From NCBI GenBank assembly GCA_010015655.1, contig ML976669.1, positions 552,138 to 616,137 of the forward strand: a stretch of DNA of 64,000 nt, read 5' to 3'. Position numbers and translations under genes: made by a program. Of the stretch, positions 27,121 through 38,152 are shown one piece after another; position 1 is the stretch's first letter, and each line of letters starts with the position of its first letter. The notes under the pieces are model-generated. The model worked only from the letters and a program-made list of their open reading frames with translations, made no database searches and was not told the origin of the DNA. The stretch comes from Bimuria novae-zelandiae CBS 107.79. Lineage: Eukaryota > Ascomycota > Dothideomycetes > Pleosporales > Didymosphaeriaceae.

Positions 27121-27755
27121 CTTGACTGAAAAGTCGGCTCACTCTTTGTTTATAAGCGTGCAATGCCCTGCGCAGTGCTGTCGGAGTGTCGATTGCCTGC
27201 TCGGGTGCGCTGCAAGCTGTTTGGCGGGGTAGGCGTGTGAAGATGGATCGCGGCCGGATCAGGCAGGCAGAGTGGTAAATTTGTGGAGAAGAGGACGCGC
27301 AGATGAAAGACAAGAGCGGGGTCTCTGAAGGCCAATGTCGCAGCTGCTGTTTGCGACTGTTGTTGTAGCTTTGGTGTCACCGCCACGACTGGCTGGTTCC
27401 TGGCCTAAGTTGAGCGTTACGGCGGCGCTATGTAGCATGGAGCCTTGCAGCGAGCCCTGGAGCACTGCTCTACGCGTTATAATCGCCGCCGTGGTTTATG
27501 CAGTGCGCAGTAACGAATTTAAGGTTGAGTGTGTGGTTCACAAGAAAGCAGCCACGGAATCCAGGTTGCGACATTGCCATACTCAGTGCACTTCTACAGG
27601 TCTTGATCGCAGAGCTCATTGTAAAACTGAGGTAACAAACACGACCTCCAAGTGAATTATTCGAGAACTTGCACTATCTACTGGCGTTGACGCCCATTTT
27701 GTATGCGGCTACCCCCTTGTCCTGTGACTCTGTTTCTGGGAAACTATTAATGCTA
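27121..27755. other. Intergenic upstream of E2 gene
   Basis: About 630 bp with no supported gene, ending at the TA target site of element 2. Ordinary base composition. Confidence 0.45.
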
Positions 27756-29856
27756 CCGTGTCTGTGCGCGCAACGCCCGACTTCGCGCCACGCCCGACCC
27801 CAGCCATTTTGCACATATCTTCTACATCACATAACTCCACCACCATAGCTAGCCATTGACGAAGCAATTGCATACATTAATAGCTTAGCTTTAAGTAAAA
27901 AAATATCAATATTTAAAAGTAATAAAAGTATATAGCGTTAATTATATAACTTTATTATGCTAATATTAACGCGTATAGTGCCTACGCGTTACTAAAAACT
28001 TTAATTAGTATGTAAAGGAGCTTACTAAGCGACGCCTACTACTTATAAAATCTATACTATAAAATTTCGCGGTTTAATTAGCTACTAAAGACGTTTTTAA
28101 AAGCTAGGTTACACTCTTTATTAACTATAATAAAAATTAGTTTATATCTTAATAGGCGCTAATAATAAACTCTATACGCTATAATGCTAATTTAGTTACT
28201 AAATATAGCTTATATTTTAACTTTCTATAATATAAAATATCTAAATATAATATATAGCTATTAAAAATATATAATATAAATAAAAAAGGCTTTGTATTTA
28301 CAGTAATTAGTAAATTAAAAAAAGTCTTTGGTAAAGATATATATAAATATAAACGCGTGAATCTAGCTTTTTAAAATAAATTTTATAACTAAGTAATAGT
28401 GCTAGCGTTAATTTACGCTAATAAAAGTATATTATTACTATTTATTATATTTTTAGTAAAGAAAGAAAATGTATTTACTAGCTAAATTAAAAATATCTAC
28501 TTAAGAACTTATAAGCTAGATAAATAATAATATTAGCCTTACGTAGCTTAAGTAGGTATTTAATTATCATACTAAATATAAAGCACGAAGGAGATAGCGA
28601 TTATTAATAATAAATAGTTATAGTAACTATATAATAATAGATTTTATTAGGTTCTATAATAATAATAAGATACTACTATATATCTTTCTTTTATATTTAA
28701 CTTATACGCTTTAGATATTAGATATAGTTAGCTTTAGTTTTTTAATAATAAATTACTTTTAGAAACTTATAAATTACCTTTATATAATACTTAAATAAAT
28801 TTTTATTAAAAAAGAAAACTTCTTCTTAATATTTTAAGCTATTTAGTTAAATATATTTACTTAAGAGTTAGTTTTTAGCTTATTTAAAGCTATTAGTATA
28901 TTACTATTTAATCTTAAAAGAATACTTTAAAGATTTAAAATATTAATACTAAATAACTCTTAGTTATTTAAGACGTTAGTTTTATATTACTCTAGGAGGG
29001 ACTAGCCTAAAGTAGAAACATTAGTACGTAAATCTATAAAAGATATGCACTCTTATAAGTTAAAAAAAGATTCTTTATATCTTTTACTACCTAGTAGCTT
29101 AAAATAAGCTTATCTACTATAAATTAGAGGGCGTAAAGGAAGCCGTCTATAAAGAGGAGAGTTCTGTCTTTATAGCAACATAAGGAGTACTATAGAGGTG
29201 TTATTTTCTAGTCACTACGTGCACGGGAGAAGGTAAAAGCAAAATATAAAATATTTAAGGACCTTAAGCATTAAGAAGAGCTTATAAAAGCTAATAAAAA
29301 ATAACTTTAATATAATAATAAGCTACTTAAGAAAAGGCTAAAGAATAAAAAATATATAAAAAGTAAGATAGCTAAATTAGTGCATAAAAAGGAGCTAGCT
29401 AAACTAACTACTTAAAAGGGTAAATACGTAGCCAAAAAATAACACCTAAAAAAAGCTTAATACTTAAAAGCTTTATAATTATCTTAAAAAGGTAATAAAA
29501 AGACTTTAAAGCTAGTAATTAAAAATTACGAATATATATAATATATTAAGGCTATTTTAACTAGCACGTTATTTAATATTACTTTAATTATATAACTTAC
29601 TATAATAAACTTTCGCGGCTACCCTATTAATTAGCTAAAATAATATATATAAGATAAAATTATCGCATAAATATAAGGAGTACTCTAACCAAAAATCTCG
29701 TAATAATATATATTTTACGTAGCTATAGAGCTTTATGTTTGCAATCGCTAATATACTGCCAAGTTGGGCGTTGCGCGAAGTCGGGCGTTGCGCGAAGTCG
29801 GGCGTTGCGCGAAGTCGGGCGTTGCGCGAAGTCGGGCGTTGCGCGCACAGACACGG
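27756..29856 (+). mobile_element. RIPed pogo/Fot-like DNA transposon (element 2)
   Basis: The element is 2,101 bp and flanked by TA (27754-27755, 29857-29858). The left end is CCGTGTCTGTGCGCGCAACG and the right end is its reverse complement; the TIR extends about 43 bp with one mismatch. The interior is about as AT-rich as element 1 and saturated with TAA/TAG. On the plus strand at about 29200-29520, reading TAA as Gln, a Lys-rich pattern FKDLKHQEELIKANKKQ followed by KKELAKLTTQKGK appears, which resembles the basic coiled tail of fungal pogo/Fot (DDE_1) transposases. Size, TA duplication and this tail support a formerly autonomous pogo/Fot element destroyed by RIP. Its right TA is also the first TA of an older TIR listed below. 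Confidence 0.8.
29770..29837. repeat. Four perfect 17-bp tandem repeats in the right TIR of element 2
   Basis: GTTGCGCGAAGTCGGGC occurs four times without mismatch (29770-29786, 29787-29803, 29804-29820, 29821-29837), with partial units on either side. The left end carries about one and a half units in inverse orientation. They are GC-rich and unmutated beside a core heavily altered by C-to-T changes. Likely transposase-binding subterminal repeats, asymmetrically expanded. Confidence 0.85.
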
Positions 29857-29858
29857 TA

Positions 29859-29930
29859 CCATGTCTTGGCAGTCAGTGCGCAACATCACTCAATGCGCAA
29901 CCCCAACATGATCGCGACGTCAACATCAAT
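29859..29930. repeat. Solitary TIR of the element-3 family
   Basis: CCATGTCTTGGCAGTCAGTG and the following CGCAACCCCAACATGATCGCG match the 58-bp TIR of the 43-47 kb element at most positions, in the same order. No partner TIR is seen on the other side of element 2 or downstream, so this is a relic end of an older insertion into whose boundary TA element 2 jumped. Confidence 0.75.
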
Positions 29931-29965
29931 TTGAGCAGAATGAAGCCGGTGCACGGCTTGAGATT

Positions 29966-30627
29966 ATGGAAGCGCTAGCCGCAGCAGCAGCTCGTGCTTT
30001 GAATCTCGACGGCATAGTTGAACGTCTTGCGAACGCTACCTCTCGAGTGCTTGACCTATTCCAGGAGCGCCGCGAGACTAGATCTGGTCGTTACCAACGC
30101 CTGCACCCACACAAGGATGTACCGGGAAATCCTGTTGACTATCTGAGCCCAAGTTCGGATTTATACATCGACTCCACGCCCCAAGATGCGCTGATTGCCG
30201 CATTGTCCATGAGACGTTTTGAACTAGCGAAGCAAGTGCTTAACTCAGGCGCGAAAGCCACTGCGAGAAGTCCTGATTTCGGTGTGCCCTTGAAAGTGCG
30301 GTAGCTATGGGGGATCAGGAGATTGTTCGAATGATTCTGGTTGCCCAAGAGAACAATCAAAAGAACGCAGGAATAGGACTCAGATCAATCATTAGAGCAG
30401 CCACCAAGAACGGGCACGAAGATATTGCATTGCTTCTGCTGCAGTACCACACACCGATACCGTTAAGGAAGTCACAAGGACCCAATAAATCACGCCACGC
30501 GAGCAAGGAGTTGAAGTTCTGGTGGAAACTCTGCCAAGAAGTTACGCAACATGGTCGTGATAACGTACGGAAGACTGCTTTGGAGGCAGCAGCGCGCGTC
30601 ATTTGGGAGACTGATAAGCTCTGTTAA
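29966..30627 (+). pseudogene. Ankyrin-repeat protein, frameshifted
   Basis: The first frame (ATG 29966 to TAG 30302-30304) reads MEALAAAAARALNLDGIVER and ends in an ankyrin unit DALIAALSMRRFELAKQVLN with SGAKATARSPDFGVPLK. The protein then continues in the next frame as VAVAMGDQEIVRMILVAQEN, RSIIRAATKNGHEDIALLLLQ, to a TAA at 30625-30627. The junction GAAAGTGCGGTAGC lacks one G relative to the consensus reading VPLKVAVAMG at about 30297-30301. With the lesion restored conceptually the product would be about 220 residues with two or three ankyrin units. It starts 110 bp downstream of element 2. Function unknown. Confidence 0.7.
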
Positions 30628-30984
30628 GATGTACTATACAAAGAAGTGCTATCCGGCGACGAGATACCAGAGCGTTGGCACAATCCGTTTAAGTGGAATG
30701 AAACTCGAGATGAGGTAGTGCGGTCTAGACTTTTTCACCCAAACGTATTTCATGAGACGGAAGTCTAGTGTTGTGAAAAGCAATGAATGAGTATGAATGA
30801 ATGTAGAGAGTAAAGGAAAAGCAAAACTACCAAATGGAGGGCCTGATAGATGAGATGAACGAAGAGTCACCGCCATAAATGTGTATCTTGACCGCTTCCC
30901 TCCCAACACAGTGCCCTGAAAACGCTCCTTCCGTCACGGCTCTCAAAACTCTGACCAACGTGATAGACTCACTTCCACCCTCAA
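30628..30984. other. Intergenic, nothing recognised
   Basis: About 350 bp between the two pseudogenes. No motif seen. Confidence 0.4.
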
Positions 30985-32330
30985 TCACTGGGGCGCTCCT
31001 AGTTCCATGGACATGTATCCCTTGTATTCCACTTGAAGACCAGAGTTGCCGGGAGACCCATGCGAAGGCGATCCGCTGAACCATTGACCACCAAGAAGTT
31101 TTTCCCTTGCGACGCTGATGCTCGCGATATCGTTTTTGTTCATGGAAACGTGGTGATCGGTCAACATGTAAGCTGCCCACGTGCCAGCAGTTGTGTCCAG
31201 GGACTCATTGTATGGCGGAGTACCACGCTGGAAGGTCCTCCATTCGAAGTCAGGTGTGCTCGCTAAGTGTGTACTTGCTTTCTGTATCCAGTCTTCATTG
31301 GTAATATCCGTAACGCCAATTCTTTTCACGTTTCCGATACTGTCGCCAAAATCTTCCTTGCCATTTGGAAACTTTTTTTCGACAATGGCATCCCTGGGTC
31401 GTCTACCGTCTTGAATTGACTCCTGGTGATGATACTGCCTCCCTGCAAATCATGATAGTTGTCGACCATCATCTCGCCACCTTCATAGTCAAACTTGACA
31501 CTAACATTCGATTCATGACTAGCCCATCCAGGGGAGCCGATATTAGACTGCTCATCAGGACTTGATCCAGGGGAGCCGGTATTGGACTGCTGGACGTTGC
31601 TATCAAATGTAAGTCTGAAGTCTCTGCCTTGTAAATCCATGACTGCCGGCTTCCATCGTTCTTCTCGAACCATAAAGCTCATGTCTTCCCACATATCCCG
31701 GGGCTGTGCATCTGATTGAGGAAACCTAACCATCGCTCCGTTGGCTCGCGCCGTATCTCGGAAATAGCTCTGCTAGTATGGAGGTCTGATTACCTCTGCT
31801 TCGTTCCTCGAGATTGCTCCACGCAGATTGTTGTGAAGTTCTTGTCCATTTGCGGGCCGGTCTACCCGTGGCGGAACACTGTTATCTCCCGCTGGAGCTG
31901 AAGTTGGAGCTGGATCTGGACTTTGGGGTGCAGAAGCAGGGGCCGGAATATCCTGTTCAGGGGAAAACCCGTCGCCTGTACCGCACCTGGATCTTTTGCA
32001 CTGGGGCTTAGGTGGTGGAGGTGGAGGTTTAGATGCAGGTGGTTGAGGTTTAGGTGCAGTTAGTGGAGGCTTGGGCGTAGGTGGCTGAGGTTTAGGCGCG
32101 GGAGGTGGAGGTTAGGTGCTGGTGGTGGGGGTATAGGTGGTGGAAGTTTCGGCTTTGGCAATGGATGGAATGGCTTCAGCAGAAATGGAACAACTAGTTA
32201 AGGTATCGGTATCGGTATCTTAGGGATAAAGAAAGCGAATCCAGAGCTGGTCTCTCGAGACGACAGAGCCTTTTTAGAGCACCTTCCATCTGCACCTAAC
32301 AGCTGTGAGCAAACTTCCAGTGTACTTCAT
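30985..32330 (-). pseudogene. Proline-rich, probably secreted protein of unknown function, multiply broken
   Basis: The minus strand reads, 5' to 3': a Cys-containing segment (VCSQLLGADGRCSKKALSS), a long Pro-Lys linker built of APKPQPP/TPKPP/SKPPPPPPKPQ units, RVDRPANGQELHNNLRGAIS, QSYFRDTARANGAMVRFPQS, DMWEDMSFMVREERWKPAVM, a near-duplicate SNTGSPG..SNIGSPG stretch, and KRIGVTDITNEDWIQKASTH, stopping at about 30985. At least four lesions are seen. TAA at 32198-32200 stands where CAA would fit. One A is missing at about 32110-32114. TAG at 31773-31775 stands where CAG would fit. A further frame change occurs around 31380-31430. The family is not recognised; architecture suggests an extracellular two-domain protein with a proline hinge. 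Confidence 0.5.
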
Positions 32331-32681
32331 GGATTACCCTTACATGGAGCAGCAGAGGTCACCCATGGCATGCCAATAGAGGCTGCCATAAGCATCATGT
32401 GTGACCATTTGATGCGTATGATGATTGGGATGATATAATTCCCAAGGTTGGGAAGGAGAAGATGTGTACTTGGGCACCGAAGGTAATGAAAGAACGATGA
32501 GATTGCTTATATCGGAATGAGCTGCTTGAGTTTACAGACAACATAGGTAATAGCTAGGGGTTTTATATACCATAGGCAGCACTGCAGATGGCACCATTAT
32601 CCAACCCCCGCGCTAAGAATATCTGGCATGAGAGGAATCAATCGAGTGTACCCTTATCCTGAAACATGTTATTCCTAATGG
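32331..32681. other. Intergenic, nothing recognised
   Basis: About 350 bp with no supported gene; only short frames. Confidence 0.35.
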
Positions 32682-33180
32682 ATGGGTGCGATGAGTATTG
32701 CAACGGATTTCATTATGTCTGAATGTTCCGCGCCACTTGTTCAGAAGCCACGGCACAGAATTGATCCAGATGTCGGCAAGTCAAACATCCTCCATTCCAA
32801 ACCTCCAAAAAGCTACGCCAGATGGCCAGTGCCTGATTCCGCCGCACCGCCTCATTATGTATCATGAGTATGATCAAATCTATCACCTCGATGTAACTCT
32901 GGGCCACATTACATACGGGATATTGCAACTTTCCAAGACACATGGGCACGCACCTGTGGCATGTTCAAATGTTCCACTCCAAACCACCAAAAAAGTCTAC
33001 GCCATATGGACAGTGCTTGAGTCTCCAACACCACCTTATCATGTACATGAACATGATCAAATATATCCTCTAGACGTGACTCTGGGCCGTATTGTATGCG
33101 AGGCCTTGCATCTCTTCAAGTCAAACACAATCATGAAGGAGCTTGACACTGCCTTACTGAATCAAATGTCGGTCAGTTGA
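32682..33180 (+). pseudogene. Internally duplicated protein remnant
   Basis: Two diverged copies of a ~185-bp unit lie head to tail, roughly 32779-32935 and 32964-33120. Both encode SN...K.YA.W.V..S..PP and then DQIY.LDVTLG.I. The second copy is in one frame (YAIWTVLESPTPPYHVHEHD, DQIYPLDVTLGRIVCEALHL). The first changes frame at GTATCATGAG (about 32858-32868), where an extra T breaks the match. I do not recognise the family. Decayed coding DNA fits better than a functional gene. Confidence 0.45.
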
Positions 33181-33745
33181 ACTCTTTCAATAAGATTCGA
33201 AATATTGATGTTTCAAAATAGATGTAGGATACGTGTCCCTCGAAGAGATGTATAATTGAAATTCCAAGTTGCAAATTATAGATCTGAAACCTACTGTCAA
33301 TTGATGGCAAAGATATCATTCGAATTTTGACGCTTTACCTGACGTCTTTAATTACCTTTTAAATTTCCGCCATAACAACTTTTCATTGGCAACTTCATTG
33401 CTTCGTGTGCTTATAGTTTTACAGGGAGACGCGGTAGGGCTAGCCTTACCCACGCCTCATTGGAAAGCTGCGCCAAGGGCGTAACATGACCGGTCGATTG
33501 TTAGGTTCCCTTCTGTGGCGAATATCAGACTTTGGGAACCGTATCCTCTAAAAGGATCTAAAGAGAGGGCGATGTCGAGCATGGAGTGGTGATCGGCCAA
33601 CACTATAAATACGGGGTATGGTATCTTCAATGGTCTGAATTCCCACGCCTACAACAATTCTATACCATCTGCCTTTCGACTTGTACTGCTAAGAATACTG
33701 CCTCATTTTTTTTTTTCATATCGGATTTTGAAATTCATTTCAATC
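33181..33745. other. Intergenic, nothing recognised
   Basis: About 565 bp of mildly AT-rich sequence with a T-rich run at 33708-33717 just before the next pseudogene's ATG. No gene seen. Confidence 0.4.
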
Positions 33746-34965
33746 ATGGCATACGCCGGCCTGGTAATGCTCAACGTCGGTGCTATCGGCACGTCGCTTC
33801 TTCCTCTCGCTTTTCTCTATAAACCAACGGATCCAATGAAACAAACAAGTACCGCCATAGGTGTGGGCAGTGGTGGAAGTGTCCCTCACGTTGCCGTATG
33901 GGGAGAAGATGGTGCTCTCATCTCCCAATTCAGGGGAGAAGCGGATGGCCACATTTGCAAAGGAGAGACGTGGCAGACGGTTGTCGACAATTACCAGAAC
34001 GGAATGAAGCCAGCGAATCCCAGCTATATTTCCGTCGTCATGCAGAAAAATGACGCTATTTGCGTTGCCATGATCTCAGTCTCCGGCAATGGCCAGACGT
34101 GGACTTGGACTGGGGACATGGCTTAAACCTGTCAGGCGCAATGATCGCTAAGTGATTACACCTTCGAAGGTTCCAACCTGCCTATCCGTTGTGCATGGCT
34201 AGACGCAGATCATACCAACGGCATCATCGCGAAAGGCATGAGCTTGCACATCCGAGACTTCACGGCCGATTCCGGACTGGTTCAACAGTATAAGAACAAC
34301 ACAGATAGAGTGTGCAAAAACACCGCGCGAATGACTTTCTGGCCCGACACCGTCCCCGATGCGACAGTTCCAATATTCAGTCCGCCCTTGCAGTACACAA
34401 GGAATGTGAACGAGGGCAACCCGACTCGTATGCCGAAGATACAATAGGTGCGCTGGAAAAGCCAGGTGAAGGAAAAGACAAGGGAAACAGAGCCTACCCC
34501 GATTGGACAGATTTGAAAGGCTGGAGCATCGGTCGCAAGAAGCGGTACGCGAAGGACTCCAAGGTCCGCAGAGGAATCTACAAAACGTTGAGTGAAACTC
34601 TTGTTGTCAGCCACTTCGCCCAACACAGCGCCAGAGAGATGTGCGGGGATCCGATGGCTTTGAGTTCGGACTTTGCGTCGATCCAGGAAGGTCTTTTCTG
34701 CGACATGACTCTTCGGAAGCTCTGGCCATTGTGTACTTCGACCCTCACCACGGAGTGCTTCGACGTTCCCAACATGACTCCGAGCGTTGCGGGCCCGCAC
34801 AAGAGAAGCGACGTTCCGAGCAAGCATTACTCGGAGTATCATGAATGGGGTCTCACCCATGAAAAACGAGCATTGCTACCCGCCATGAAGACCACCGAGG
34901 ATGCGAAGCGATCGTTGTTTGCCCGCAAGAAGCACCTTGGCGACAGGTGCAACCCCAAAGAGTGA
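33746..34965 (+). pseudogene. Decayed member of a fungal secreted-protein family (GxGG type)
   Basis: Starts MAYAGLVMLNVGAIGTSLLP, a likely signal/anchor segment, then GVGSGGSVPHVAVWGEDGAL, YISVVMQKNDAICVAMISVS, GNGQTWTWTGDMA. TAA (34124-34126) and TGA (34142-34144) interrupt the same frame, which continues DYTFEGSNLPIRCAWLDADH, TNGIIAKGMSLHIRDFTADS to TAG 34445-34447. The frame then moves by one, and from about 34450 another open frame reads ETLVVSHFAQHSAREMCGDP, GLFCDMTLRKLWPLCTS and ECFDVPN to TGA 34965. The block order matches, from memory, a Dothideomycete family of unknown function. Two nonsense codons, a terminal stop and a frame change show it is dead. Confidence 0.65.
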
Positions 34966-37900
34966 GCCATGGTATGTCGATCCAATATCAGATATCGAAT
35001 CCTGCGGTAGGCGTGAGCAGGGGTCGCGGTTGGCGTTCAGAAGCGTGTGAATTCTCACTCAGTCGCAGTGTTAATGAGTTGGGCTAGGAACTGCGGCTGA
35101 GGGTCTCCTTGGTGTCCAGAGTTTTCATCTGTAGATTATATGTTTAATTTTTATCTACGAAATAGAATTGCTTTACAGAATCTTATGCCACTAGTCGTGA
35201 CTAAAGAGCCTCGGTGCGTTACCTGAGGTTCATCTTCCGCAGTTGAAGCTGTGGAAACAGAATAGAAAACGTCCGTAGAATGCAGCTTGTACATTTGTTG
35301 TTCAGTAATGCTTCATTTGGCTGTACCTAGACTCCGTGTGATAGTCTAGATGGCACCACGTTGGCAGACTGCGAGGCACTGCCACAAGGTAACCGTAGGC
35401 CTAGTTATACACGATGCTTTAACAACGTCACCAGTGGTCTTCGTCGGGTTGAACCTCGGTGAGTTGGGGTGTGGCGGGGGACAAACGGTAAGAGGCGATG
35501 ATCGACCACAGATTGCATCGGCTCGCCCGATTCATATAAAGTAAATTCATGTATGAAGATCTCTACAACACTGTGCCAGGGCAGGAGACCCTTAGGGAGA
35601 GCTTTTACGTGACCTTTATAAATGGTGTTTCGTGGACTCGCTTCAGTGGCGTGATTGGTCAGGATGGCACGGCCAGCGGCTACCTCGACACTGAGCCTCC
35701 CAACAACTACATTGACTACACCTCACCTTGCCTACCTGCCGCCAACCATGAGCCAATATCACGAATTCCTCCAAGACTGTGGCCACTCGATACATTCGCA
35801 CTCGCGACATCAGAAATCCCACTACGGCTTCCCCGCACTTGTTGCCACGATGCAGCCGTGGCCATGATCTGCGCCGACCCGCACTTCGCACTGTAGCCCC
35901 TCGATTAAGGAATAACCGCTCGATACTGCTCCCGCCACATCACGCTTCCACAGAAGCACGGTATAATGCTTTGTACAGAGGGCTATATACTGCGCATGCG
36001 ACGTCTCCGAGAAAAGATAATGTGGAGGTTGAGATACAGATGAGAAGAAGCCGATCGCGGAGAAAGAGGGGGGAACGATTTCTCACGGAAGAGACATCTG
36101 GTCTACGGATAGAGGGCCATTCGTCCGAATATACGCATACTTTATCGTCCAGAAAATGCCAAGCCCAGAACAATGCGCAAACCCGAAGCTGCGGGGAGAG
36201 TCAAGCGGTTGCTTCAACACCACCTCTAGCAGGCATTCTCGTGGAACAAATGCTATGAAACGCAAAAACCTGTCGTCATTTCCAAGATCGAGTATAGGAT
36301 AAGGCCAATTCTCGAATTCCATGTACTCGTTGTGATCAGTATAGCTCCGACCATACTGCATTGAACGGGTCATCTTCGCCTTATTCCGCCTTGGATCAAT
36401 CGCACCAGACAAAGCTTTACTGCCAGGCTAAATATACGACCGCTAAAGGCCACACATAACGGCCAAGTTGGGAGGATTGCAGAATGTTTCCGCTTAACTG
36501 CAGTAGCACTCCCGCTATCTTCCTGAACTCGAACCATGGACCGAGAGCTTTACACGAGTTGATTCGTCGCGTGCAAGTAATTGCCGTGCAAGGGACTCTT
36601 TGAAGCTAATATTTTCCTATACCGAAACCTCGTTTCCATGTTCTGTGTTGGGGAACAACAGGAGATCTGTCTCTGGCGGAAGCACGGAACACAGCTTCTA
36701 GCTTGTTGCCCGTCATGTGCACTAAGCGCGCAAAGTCCTTTGCATAAAGCAGCCGTGCCTCTACCCACAAACGGCCAGATTCATTTCGTCACGACCCATT
36801 GGGCGCGCATGCGCGTTCCCTCGAATGCAGGCTGCCAATTCCGCCCAAAGGATAGCGACGTATTGAAAGGGGATCTTCTTCAATCTTTACCCTCCTTCCC
36901 ACGACGATGGTCGCTGTCGCATGGTGGTCTTAATCTATACGCTTCTATTGAGCTCTATATGCATTCCAGAAGCATTGGGGAGTTGTCTCCATCCTCGTTC
37001 TATCTCGGGTATCATGCCAAGTTACATTCTGGCAGGTGTACGTCTAATCGCTGGAAATGAGCAGCATTTGCACGATTTTGGCCCGTAGAGTACTTGGCGA
37101 GTTTCCGCAGCGCCAGGCAACCTGAATAAAGAGTTGGTGTCGACGGCCAATTCAAACATAGATCCGAGGAATCGGCAGGTGCAGGATGTAAGATGCCATT
37201 GAGTGCGGTCCATAGTGTAAAGTAAGTGGAAGCAGCCAGAAAGCTATCAATGGCCAATGCTCTGAGACATTGAGAAGGGCGCAAGCTGACCAGAGTACGC
37301 AGTAATCTGTCGCAATCAATTTTCACTTTAATGTGGACAATATCATTCACTTATGCTATCGTGCTCAACCTGGATTGTTTGCTACAGGGCCTGTGGCTGC
37401 GGTGCCTTTCTCGTCTGCAAACGGATCCTTTGCAACAATCAGCTAACAAACTTCGCAGATTCAGTACAGGATACCAATATCGAATTGGAACCGCGTTGCA
37501 TAAATGGTTCTGCGCAGGGTAGCGCGTCCCGTAGTCCGAACCCAGAACGATTAAGTCCAGAACTGCGTGCTGCACAACGTTGCTCCGAAGCTGAGATCCC
37601 TTCCGCTCCGCGCTCGGCCAGCAGAGGACGAACAGAATACGGCATCGAGCTTGTCTGTTCATCAGCGGGGCCGAGGCGCAGGACCAGGGGGCTGCTTCTG
37701 TCGCACGGATCCACGCACTAAGAGTGCCAACTTTCGAAGGAAAGAAGCTGCGACACCCACCAAACTACCAACATCACGCACCATTCTAGGCTGCAGCGCT
37801 CCCAAAAGAGGCGCGGACATTGAAGACATTGCTGGAACCTACGTCCGATTTTCCTGGGGTCTGTGGGGTCAATATAGCCTGTTTTCGAGCTGTGAGGCCC

Positions 37901-38152
37901 TGCGCACGTGACTCTCTCCCGCGCTTTTTTAGAAAAGGCGTGGGCAGTCCCGACGCCTGCACGAACGTCCACTCTCTTCCCCACCCACACCGAAAACATC
38001 CCCCAACGCCATCGCGCGCCATCAATACAATCCTCGCGCCATCAACTCGGAGACGTTCCCGTCGCGCTTTACGTATTCCACGACAATTTCGCGCCTTCCA
38101 CGCTCCACTAACGCGTCGTTGACACGGTTACACCGTCAGCACAATCTGCACC
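34966..38152. other. 3.2-kb gene-poor region with unrecognised fragments
   Basis: Several open frames of 60-115 codons occur without recognisable motifs, for example plus 35549-35896 (MYEDLYNTVPGQETLRESFY), minus 36083-36412 and minus 37012-37350 (VKIDCDRLLRTLVSLRPS). They may be remnants like the pseudogenes just upstream. The last ~250 bp are the C-rich promoter of the PWWP gene, with CACGTG at 37905-37910. Confidence 0.4.
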
